Part shown: positions 6,601 through 11,622 of the stretch, in pieces
How the letters are laid out: each line of letters starts with the position of its first letter
Numbering within the stretch: the first letter of the stretch is position 1
From: an uncultured Sphingobium sp.
GTDB lineage: Bacteria > Pseudomonadota > Alphaproteobacteria > Sphingomonadales > Sphingomonadaceae
DNA: 11,622 nt
Assembly (NCBI GenBank): GCA_913773715.1
Contig: CAJYHD010000205.1
Span: forward strand, 1-11,622
Direction: 5' to 3'
Program-made: the position numbers and the translations under genes
The notes under the pieces: model-generated
Told to the model about the DNA's origin: nothing
Database searches by the model: none
The model's input: only the letters and a program-made list of their open reading frames with translations

Positions 6601-7853
6601 CCGTCGAGGCTGGGCAGCCGCACGTCGGGATAGTCGAGCATCTGGTACAGCGAGGCGGTGGTGGCATCGACATACTTGCCGCGCACCACGTTCGGCACTG
6701 CGTCGAGCGCAGCATCCGGGTTCCAGGTGAACGGCCCGACCACGTCATCATCGAGCAGGCCATCGTCCAGCGCTGCCGTGGCGAGGTCATTATGCGAGAT
6801 GGCGAATGACAGCTTGCCGCCCGTGTCCCGGAACCGACCGTTGCAGGCGACGCAGATGGTATCGAGCCGATCTTTTGGCGCCATCGCCTCCGACAGCACG
6901 ACCGCGCCGTGATAACGCGGCTCGGTGCCGCCCGCCGACCGGTTCACGGCCTCATCCGCCAGATTGGCAGCCTCGATCCACGAGGCGAGGTTCAACCGGC
7001 GCGCTGGAACGCCCGACCCGACGGCTAGCTTCATTTCGCCGGTCGACGGGTTGCGGATGCGCCAGCCCAGCGTGTCGGCCAGTGCGTGAAGCGCGAGGTT
7101 CTCACCGATCACGGCGCCATCGTCAGCCGTATAGCGCCAAGTCGACTGGTCATCCGCGCGCATCGGGCCATTGCCGCCCGGCACCGTGCTATCCCGGCGT
7201 GGGTCGTACAGTCGCATGCCCCGCCCGATGATAGTGATGCGGGTGGGCACGCCGCTGGAAAAGGGGCTGGTCGCCTTCTTTCCGTTGCCTGTCACCTTGA
7301 ACCGCGCCCGCAGATAGGCGCAGCCGGTCAGGCGTCCATTCCATTTGCCGCTGGCGAAGGTGAACGCATTGGCGGGCGATCCCTCCAACACGATGTTCGG
7401 CACCGAGAAATAGCCCGCGAATTTCGCCGTCACGCCGCGCGACGCGCTCCACGCCAATTCGGTGTTCAGCCAGATCTCCTCGACCCCGTCGATTCGGTGG
7501 CTGGCGAGCGCGATGATCCAGTCGCAATAATCCTGATCCGTCCCCGACCATTCCTCATAGCGAACGTCCGTCGCCATCGCGGTCTGGCCGTAGACCGTCG
7601 CACGCGGCGCGCGCGGGTTGATCGTAGCGGTTAGGCGATCCTCTTGTGAGGATGGGATGGACGGCGTTTTCTGGAGTGCGCCGGCAGCAAGTGACAGCGC
7701 GCCAGACGCAACAAAAAGGGCACTCGCCGAGATGCCCGCAACGCCAAAGGTTGTGGCAGTCGCCAGTGATAGACCCGCGCCGATGCCAACACCCGTAATC
7801 GCAAGCCCGGCAACAGCGAGGCCGATTGCGGCAATTTTTAGCGCTTTTGCCAT
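3672..7853 (-). CDS. Tail tip / host specificity protein, lambda gpJ type
   Basis: Large protein (1393 residues) expected to form the central tip of the tail, contact the host and open the way for DNA. Residues about 4-60 are a Gly/Ala-rich hydrophobic stretch (IAAIGLAVAGLAITGVGIGA and on). Residues about 70-510 form the hub-like part typical of phage tail component COG4733, ending with YAWDRDD near 507. A Gly/Pro linker (GDPGSPFGPG) follows near 568. From about 640 to 1110 comes a long helical, repeat-rich stalk of the DUF1983 kind. After this, WQIDVNGNVTGLKLIGG near 1121 starts a beta-rich C-terminal domain with many Gly, Ser, Thr and Tyr, the likely variable receptor-facing part. I chose the ATG at 7853 because GGAG lies 5 nt upstream; an in-frame ATG at 7877 lacks one. 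Lambda gpJ is 1132 residues; the excess lies mainly in the stalk. Confidence 0.9.
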   Translation of the reverse strand: MAKALKIAAIGLAVAGLAITGVGIGAGLSLATATTFGVAGISASALFVASGALSLAAGALQKTPSIPSSQEDRLTATINPRAPRATVYGQTAMATDVRYEEWSGTDQDYCDWIIALASHRIDGVEEIWLNTELAWSASRGVTAKFAGYFSVPNIVLEGSPANAFTFASGKWNGRLTGCAYLRARFKVTGNGKKATSPFSSGVPTRITIIGRGMRLYDPRRDSTVPGGNGPMRADDQSTWRYTADDGAVIGENLALHALADTLGWRIRNPSTGEMKLAVGSGVPARRLNLASWIEAANLADEAVNRSAGGTEPRYHGAVVLSEAMAPKDRLDTICVACNGRFRDTGGKLSFAISHNDLATAALDDGLLDDDVVGPFTWNPDAALDAVPNVVRGKYVDATTASLYQMLDYPDVRLPSLDGQDREFTLDLAAVESPSQAQRIAKQVLQRKQYQREFTAPFDIRAWKYGVGDILPFTFAPLSFERKLFRVKEQEIGQGGVCNMTLTVESPDIYAWDRDDAAPVQPAEANAYDASKNPLILAIDDAATTAHWSAVADDDGKRPDDNATNSGDPGSPFGPGTVAEAIAQLDRIEPITTDVSAIKEQQVGHAAELAALDDARIDLETIQRQAERDAGKLSEATLRLLTESARTREVLRDAGIVVDPVTGVVRIYAVDQVAERTNRVEVGLDAVRGTISLKADSNWVEERIALAVLNPAQAAELEPIIARLTKAEVEVDGLKGTIVSKADAIELTKVGGRVTTAQQDIDALKGSIALKLDKTTFDGLSATVQSLEQKLDTVGDTTSYSLNIRQARLVADDAATAALRGLLAGDDANRRQIVQAAQARQDIFTRLDGDKLTEAQARLALTAEIGAVRSMAVSETTARITAVDAVARDVRALGVTTDKQAAAIGEVNEAVIDAKGGLARNAMTIRQVVGRADTADEAILRALINGDDASRARQAQIVQIQTEFSTTLNANESASAFARQALLARMNAAEAAIVDVQRVLADNIQSLVERVRASEAAWRDPETGLVATRARLALEENLSATRSQANAKAIETLSSTIYDPATGLPAAFSTIGSVRETAANANLATSKAIDQVRAVIDGVGSVGLQQAFEAVVDRLGKIEGTITWQIDVNGNVTGLKLIGGGQGPGSLNLINTDLKMGTGRVVYNTGTYMKVQGVGFGAAKDLIEWYGPTMAISQCSRANALEYRTTTGDAYYGGSLSVGTLRNGNQSSSLAVDAIADMPSFGSNGKPVRYIASWSYYRETTRTYSADNAGLQAFNQDVASYNATSDDGGFTYFGSKNVEQPSSSITLSRSFGQAYEQLQQRSFTTQQQTFAGLKPVVGAGEPGNATFTASIGGGFTVLDPTQSTANRTLRLALSRGFTLPDGVIQRLSIVAIEE

Positions 7854-7858
7854 GACTT

Positions 7859-7862
7859 CTCC
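7859..7862 (-). promoter_or_regulatory. Ribosome binding site deciding the gpJ start
   Basis: The minus strand reads GGAG, with 5 nt (AAGTC) before the ATG at 7853. It lies downstream of the alternative in-frame ATG at 7877, whose own upstream bases (GGGGATC) are a poorer match. Confidence 0.65.
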
Positions 7863-7924
7863 GAATGACGTGCGCATGATCCCCGGCGCTCAGCGATCAG
7901 GCTGACGGGTGAGGCGAGGGCTTG

Positions 7925-8203
7925 ATGGTGGTATTTGCTGCTATGGTGCAGGCAGCCAGTTTGCTGGCCAGCCTGCAGGGCAATCATAAAACGGAAATCG
8001 ACGGGCAGACCTACCGGGTGAATATTCGGGGCAGCACCGTGTCAGTTTTCAAGAAGTCACTGATTGTCGTACAGACACCCGAGGTCGGCGCGGCAATGAG
8101 GAAAGCTGTTAAAGCCGCAACGGGCTGCGCCATGAAGGACGGTTTCTGGCAAGGTTTACGGCTGACTGGCACGCTCGACTGCTCCCAGCACCCGACGAAC
8201 TAA
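7925..8203 (+). CDS. Small plus-strand protein inside the tail operon, putative moron
   Basis: Ninety-two residues, function unknown. It is the only likely plus-strand gene and fills the gap between the DUF6950 gene and gpJ. GAGG lies 5 nt before the ATG at 7925 (a TTG one codon earlier is also possible). The N terminus is hydrophobic (MVVFAAMVQAASLLASLQG) and may be an uncharged, weak signal or anchor. The rest reads like a compact folded domain: EIDGQTYRVNIRGSTVSVFKK, then AAMRKAVKAATGC and LTGTLDC. Two Cys (in ATGC and LDC) could pair outside the cytoplasm. From memory, hypothetical proteins with a similar MR-AV-ATGC ... L-G-L-C layout occur in alphaproteobacteria; this needs a search. GC is about 57 percent by hand count, below its neighbours, suggesting separate acquisition. 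Its stop overlaps the opposing gene's stop by 4 nt. No promoter or terminator is clear. Confidence 0.68.
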   Translation: MVVFAAMVQAASLLASLQGNHKTEIDGQTYRVNIRGSTVSVFKKSLIVVQTPEVGAAMRKAVKAATGCAMKDGFWQGLRLTGTLDCSQHPTN

Positions 8204-8619
8204 AATCCAACCCGCCACGCGCACGGCTCGACCCATGCGCGGCGCTCTATCTTGATCAGCCCCTCGCGAGCCCCCTCGCTGCCGACAGCGGCGAGGTATG
8301 GGCCCATACAGACGCCGAGCAGACCCGATGACATGACTATGTCGCCGCGCTGGGCCAGCGGAGCGGGGATGGTATCGAATTTCGCGTCCATCGTACTCGG
8401 CAGGTCGCCTGCGCCGAACCGACGCAGCGCGCGGGCGGAGCCTATCGCCGTTGAGTACCGACCGCGGAATTCTGGCATAGGGTCGATACCGGTAATCGCC
8501 GCCACCGCGCCCGCCGCGAATGTGCAGCAGTCGTGATCGCCCCAGGCGAACGGACGCAGCCGAAGCGGCTCCAGATAGTCGGCAAGACGGGTTTCCCAAT
8601 CGGGGAGGCGCTGCATCAT
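8200..8619 (-). CDS. DUF6950-like tail protein, NlpC/P60-related
   Basis: The 139-residue protein carries the pattern of the DUF6950 group: FAWGDHDCCTFAAG (24-37), TGIDPMPEFRGRY (43-55), then an arginine-rich helix (ARALRRFG), RGDIV (91-95) and a closing AWRVGF. Cys31 sits where NlpC/P60 enzymes hold the nucleophile, and RGDIV matches the strand that normally leads to the catalytic His. The following segment is GLLGVCMGPYLA, without a His, so hydrolase activity is doubtful. By position, between hub and gpJ, it corresponds to lambda gpK and to the NlpC-like protein of the Rhodobacter gene transfer agent, thought to act at the tail tip. The start ATGATG overlaps the previous stop; GAGG lies 5 nt before the first ATG. 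The stop (TAG, 8202-8200) overlaps the convergent plus-strand gene. Confidence 0.82.
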   Translation of the reverse strand: MMQRLPDWETRLADYLEPLRLRPFAWGDHDCCTFAAGAVAAITGIDPMPEFRGRYSTAIGSARALRRFGAGDLPSTMDAKFDTIPAPLAQRGDIVMSSGLLGVCMGPYLAAVGSEGAREGLIKIERRAWVEPCAWRVGF

Positions 8620-9203
8620 TTCGTCCTCGCCGCCCCATTGGCGATGGCGACGGACAGGTCCGCCGAACGGTCACCGGGATCAAAGGCCGCCTGATCGAGA
8701 TACGTGCGGCCGGTCGCCTGGCCGAAGAACGCCAGATAGGTCTCGACGTCCAGATTGATGGTCTGGCTGGTCCGGTCGCCGACGACGACGGGCACCGACA
8801 TATAGCCTGTGAAGTAGGACCAGAGCGCACCGATCTGGGTCAGGTCATTGGGGTTGAGCATCGCGCGCCACAGGCGGCAATCGCGACCGCTGAAGTTGGC
8901 CCGCGCGCCGAGCTGGTTCATCGTCTCATCGTCGACACCCGCGAGCCCGGACAGGGTGAGGGTCAGCGTATCCGATCCACCCTCCCTGGCCTTCACCGGG
9001 CCGACGGTCACGACGCGCGGATCTACCGCCGTGAACGTGTGGCCGTCGAGATCGGTGTCGCCGGTCCCCGAAAAGGTGAAATCATAGGGGGCGTTGGTCA
9101 CGCGGACCGGCTCGTCGGCGAAGTCGAGAAAGCAGAACGTTACCGGACGCCGGATATCTGTGCCGAGCGCGGCCTGGGCGAGATCATCGGGGCGACTGTC
9201 CAT
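8616..9203 (-). CDS. Tail hub/assembly protein (DUF2163-like N-terminal domain, lambda gpL position)
   Basis: Probable structural protein of the tail tip, 195 residues. Conserved-looking blocks are FCFLDFADEPVRVTNAPYDF (23-42), the short acidic loop SGTGDTDLDG (45-54), AREGGSDTLTLTLSGL (72-87), GRDCRLWRAML (107-117) and the beta-rich WSYFTGYMSVPVVVGD (128-143). This resembles the first domain of the DUF2163 hub proteins, for example of gene transfer agents, which are longer and carry an extra C-terminal domain not present here. Two Cys (24 and 109) are isolated. I chose the ATG at 9203 rather than one at 9221: the former has GGAGG 7 nt upstream, while the latter lies before that motif. The start overlaps the previous stop as TGATG and the stop overlaps the next start. 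The family name is tentative; the tail-tip role rests on sequence style and gene order. Confidence 0.75.
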   Translation of the reverse strand: MDSRPDDLAQAALGTDIRRPVTFCFLDFADEPVRVTNAPYDFTFSGTGDTDLDGHTFTAVDPRVVTVGPVKAREGGSDTLTLTLSGLAGVDDETMNQLGARANFSGRDCRLWRAMLNPNDLTQIGALWSYFTGYMSVPVVVGDRTSQTINLDVETYLAFFGQATGRTYLDQAAFDPGDRSADLSVAIANGAARTK

Positions 9204-9799
9204 CAGAACGCCTCCTCGCAATTGAAGCTGACGCCGTAATTCTGACCGATCCCGACCTTCCAGCCGTTCTTCGGATCGCTCATCGCCATCACCGCATAGG
9301 GGCGCTTGACCTCCACGGGCGCGCCATCGGTCGTGGCAATGCGGATGTAGGGCTTCACCGCGATGCTGGCGCGCCCATCGGCACCCACCACGACATCGGC
9401 CTGCACCGATAGCAGCTGCTCATTGACCGTGACGAAATGCCCGCGCCGCAGCTTCGTCCCGGCCGATCCCCACCCGCGCACCCGCAGCGTCCGGCCGCCC
9501 TGGCCGGTGCCGTCGACGACGACCACCGGATTATCGGCAACCTGGTCGCGCTCGCACGCGATCACCTTGAACCGGTTGGCGATGCCGTCGCAGTCGACGA
9601 CGAACGCCCGCCAAGCCAACGCTGCGTCCTCTCCCAGAATAGGCGGCAGACTGACGGTGGCATACCAGCGCGGCGCTGCCGTCAGCAGCGTGACCCGCCG
9701 CTTACCGGTGAACTCGCTGCGGTTGACCTGGGCGGGCTGATCAATCGTCCAATCGATGCTCGAGGCGACCGGCTGGCCGGGCATGACGATCAAGCTCAT
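9203..9799 (-). CDS. Distal-tail-like minor tail protein
   Basis: Probable tail structural protein of 198 residues just after the tape measure, where distal tail proteins (lambda gpM, GTA gp12 position) are coded. Recognisable blocks are RWYATVSLPPI (44-54), LAWRAFVVDCDGIANRFKV (61-79), an OB-like beta core with TLRVRGWGSAGTKLRRGHFV (104-123) and VNEQLLSVQADV (125-136), then IAVKPYIR (146-153) and RPYAVMAMSDPKNGW (166-180). I recall this layout, with RGW, G-FV--- and RPYAVM blocks, from small alphaproteobacterial phage tail proteins with no settled name. The ATG overlaps the tape measure stop by 4 nt (ATGA); the preceding GGGGGG is an imperfect ribosome binding site. The end overlaps the hub gene by 1 nt. 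No transmembrane segment or cysteine cluster is seen. Confidence 0.75.
   Translation of the reverse strand: MSLIVMPGQPVASSIDWTIDQPAQVNRSEFTGKRRVTLLTAAPRWYATVSLPPILGEDAALAWRAFVVDCDGIANRFKVIACERDQVADNPVVVVDGTGQGGRTLRVRGWGSAGTKLRRGHFVTVNEQLLSVQADVVVGADGRASIAVKPYIRIATTDGAPVEVKRPYAVMAMSDPKNGWKVGIGQNYGVSFNCEEAF
9211..9215 (-). promoter_or_regulatory. Ribosome binding site deciding the hub gene start
   Basis: The minus strand reads GGAGG, 7 nt before the ATG at 9203. It lies within the last codons of the preceding gene. The in-frame ATG at 9221 would place this motif inside the coding sequence. Confidence 0.7.
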
Positions 9800-11622
9800 C
9801 CGGCACCCCCCGGCAGATCGGCCCGCTGGAGACGGCGAATCGTCCGCGCTTCTGACCCGGCCATGATTGGCTCTGCCGCCGCACCAACGGTCCGTGTGGC
9901 GACACTCTGCATGCGGACATCGAATTCGGGCGACGCCTCGACCTTGGCATGGACATCGACGGCCATGCGCTGCTGCCGCGCCGCCGCGACATCGCGATAG
10001 GCGCCATTGACGCTGGGCAGCGCGACGACATTGCCGACTGGCCCGCCATTCGCGAAAGCGGGCAGCTTATTGTCGTTCATGGCCTTCAGCATCGGCAGAT
10101 AGCGGCGCGTGGCCGCAGCCGTCATGACGAACTCGCCGTTCGACAGCCAGGACAGGATATCGTCAGAGGTGCCGGTGCCGGGGCCAGTGATCAGGCCGCC
10201 CGTGGCATGCCCCTTGACCTCGCCACCTTCCGCAAACCCCAAGAATTTGCCGACGCCGGGGAGCGCCGACAGGATCGCCTTCTGGATCGCAATCCGCGCC
10301 AGGTCGGCGAGGATGGATGCGGCCATGCGCTTGAAGGCGCCCGCGACATTCTCCGTCCCGTCGATCAGCCCGACCAGCCCATCCTCCAGCGACTGAAAAC
10401 CACGCACCGCGACCCCCTGAAGGGCTGTGTCCATGTCCCCGGTCGCCTGCTGAAGCTGGCGGCGATAGGTCTCCAGCGGGTTGGCGAACTGGCGGTTGAT
10501 CTGCTCCGTCTTGCCCGGCCGCTCGGCGTCGATCTGCCGGAGCATGCTCTCCCCGCGGGCCCAATCGTCCGGATTGGTAGACCCGATCAGCCGCACGGCC
10601 TGTGCACGCTGCAATTTCTCATCGTTGGCGAGCAGTTCGAGCGCGATCCGCTTGCGCTCGGCGTTGGTGGTCGCGAGGTCGCCCTGTATCTGGAGCAGGG
10701 CGCTAGCGTTCTGCAACTGGTCGCGCTCGGCGCCCAGCTGCTGGTCGAGCAGGCGCTGGGCCTCGGCGTCACGGATCGCGGTCGTCTTCGCAGCAGCATT
10801 GGACGCATAGACCGCCTTCAGGGCATCGGCCTGCGCCTGGCTCCACCGCTTTTGCGTGACCCCAGCGTCTGCCGCGCTGGCGAGGCGCTGGCGCTCGATC
10901 TCGACGGCCTGGGCATCAAGGTCAGCCGCCGCCGCGATATCGACGACCTGCGACCGGCGCAGCTGCACCGCTTCCTCGTCGGCCCGCAGTTTCAGCTGAG
11001 CATAGGCCTCCGCATCGCGGGCGCGCTTCTGCTCGGCCGCCTCGGCCTGCCGGTTGATGGTCTCCTGCGACTTGCCCTTCGGCCCGAACGCGACGTGATA
11101 GACCCGCTGCTCCTTTTCATCGAGCAGCTGCCGGATCGCCACGCCTTCCTTGGCGAAGGCCTTGCGGATCGACGAAACCGAGATGCCGGGACCATAGGCG
11201 ATATCGATCGCTTGGCCACGCTCATGGTCACTAGTGCCGGGCTTCGCGACCGGACCGGCATGGCGCCCGGCCAGCTTGTCGGCATACAGCTGCGCTTGCC
11301 GCTCGGTCGAGCGAAGCCCGCTGGTCACCCGGCCGCCGATGCTGGCGGCAATGCGGGTGGCCTCGGCGACATCAATGCTCCGGCCGATCTGATTGTTATT
11401 TGGCGTGGCGCGCGCATCGCGGAGCCGCTTCTGTGCAGCCTCCGTCTCTTCTTTCTGCTGCTGACGAAGCAGCACAAGGCGGCGCGTCAGAACGCCATTG
11501 GTAACCTCTTCGGCCGTCGCCTGTTTTTTGGCCTGCTCGAGCAGCCCATTGGCGCCCTCATACCGGCGCTTGATCTGCTCGATCGGGTCGACGGCGCGGC
11601 CCGCAGCCTCGCCCGCGAGATC
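9796..11622 (-). CDS. Tail tape measure protein with embedded M15-type peptidase domain (partial, N terminus beyond right edge)
   Basis: Sets tail length and is carried inside the tail tube. The frame is open to the window edge, giving 608 visible residues; a GTG at 11475 is internal, not a start. Numbering from the edge, residues about 80-180 form a VanY/M15-type domain: TSGLRSTERQAQLYADKLAG, then SDHERGQAIDI (His133, Asp140) and YHVAFG (His176), which match the three zinc ligands. Such domains in tape measures are thought to cut peptidoglycan during DNA entry. The usual acidic residue three before the last His is Arg here, so activity is uncertain. Residues about 190-420 are Ala/Gln/Glu/Arg-rich helix. 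Residues about 430-460 form a hydrophobic helix, followed by the typical C-terminal signature GGLITGPGTGTSDDILSWLS and NGEFVM. The stop overlaps the next start (ATGA). The missing N-terminal part probably lies to the right. Confidence 0.88.
   Translation of the reverse strand, partial: DLAGEAAGRAVDPIEQIKRRYEGANGLLEQAKKQATAEEVTNGVLTRRLVLLRQQQKEETEAAQKRLRDARATPNNNQIGRSIDVAEATRIAASIGGRVTSGLRSTERQAQLYADKLAGRHAGPVAKPGTSDHERGQAIDIAYGPGISVSSIRKAFAKEGVAIRQLLDEKEQRVYHVAFGPKGKSQETINRQAEAAEQKRARDAEAYAQLKLRADEEAVQLRRSQVVDIAAAADLDAQAVEIERQRLASAADAGVTQKRWSQAQADALKAVYASNAAAKTTAIRDAEAQRLLDQQLGAERDQLQNASALLQIQGDLATTNAERKRIALELLANDEKLQRAQAVRLIGSTNPDDWARGESMLRQIDAERPGKTEQINRQFANPLETYRRQLQQATGDMDTALQGVAVRGFQSLEDGLVGLIDGTENVAGAFKRMAASILADLARIAIQKAILSALPGVGKFLGFAEGGEVKGHATGGLITGPGTGTSDDILSWLSNGEFVMTAAATRRYLPMLKAMNDNKLPAFANGGPVGNVVALPSVNGAYRDVAAARQQRMAVDVHAKVEASPEFDVRMQSVATRTVGAAAEPIMAGSEARTIRRLQRADLPGGAG

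Noticed and set aside
6042..6809. Plus-strand frame of 255 codons opposite gpJ
   Set aside because: Antisense to the well-supported hub part of gpJ and without recognisable features.
7854..7924. Divergent promoter between gpJ and the plus-strand gene
   Set aside because: I checked several -10-like words (for example CATGAT) and found no acceptable -35 at 16-18 bp.
8204..8240. Terminator after the plus-strand gene
   Set aside because: Only a 6-bp inverted repeat (CGCGCA/TGCGCG) without a T run; too weak to call.
8520..9239. Plus-strand frame of 239 codons opposite the hub and DUF6950 genes
   Set aside because: Covers two overlapping minus-strand genes with good starts and motifs; product is Arg/Gly/Val-rich with no pattern.

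Overview
The window holds part of the late region of a temperate, long-tailed (siphovirus-type) phage, most likely an integrated prophage of a GC-rich alphaproteobacterium. The protein style (gene order, tape measure, gpJ-like tip protein, DUF6950-type cysteine protein) suggests a Sphingomonadales host. This is a judgement from memory of such proteins, not a search. No integrase, att site, tRNA or clear host gene lies in the window, so prophage versus free phage cannot be settled here.

All genes but one lie on the minus strand, so the region reads right to left. From the right edge come: a tape measure protein with an embedded M15-type peptidase domain (cut by the edge, 9796-11622); a distal-tail-like protein (9203-9799); a tail hub protein (8616-9203); a DUF6950/NlpC-like cysteine protein (8200-8619); a 1393-residue tail tip protein of the lambda gpJ type (3672-7853); and a tail fibre with a C-terminal Peptidase_G2/chaperone-like domain (2149-3666). 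Most neighbours overlap by 1-4 nt (ATGA, TGATG), as in a tightly coupled operon. The order tape measure, distal tail, hub, NlpC-like, gpJ matches lambda-like tails and the Rhodobacter gene transfer agent.

The left part is a lysis module: two small multi-pass membrane proteins that overlap by ATGA (1591-2124 and 1196-1594, holin or antiholin candidates), a 331-bp non-coding gap with three strong GC-rich hairpins about 100 bp apart, a cytoplasmic cysteine endolysin (361-864), and a spanin pair at the left edge. The inner-membrane spanin Rz (1-364, GTG start) contains the start of an out-of-frame lipoprotein spanin Rz1 (1-84). Both run off the window.

The exception in strand is a small gene at 7925-8203 on the plus strand, inserted between the DUF6950 gene and the gpJ gene. 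It has its own ribosome binding site, a lower GC content (about 57 percent by hand count) and protein-like sequence, and looks like a moron. It is the least explained gene here. I see no defence system, CRISPR array or transposon.
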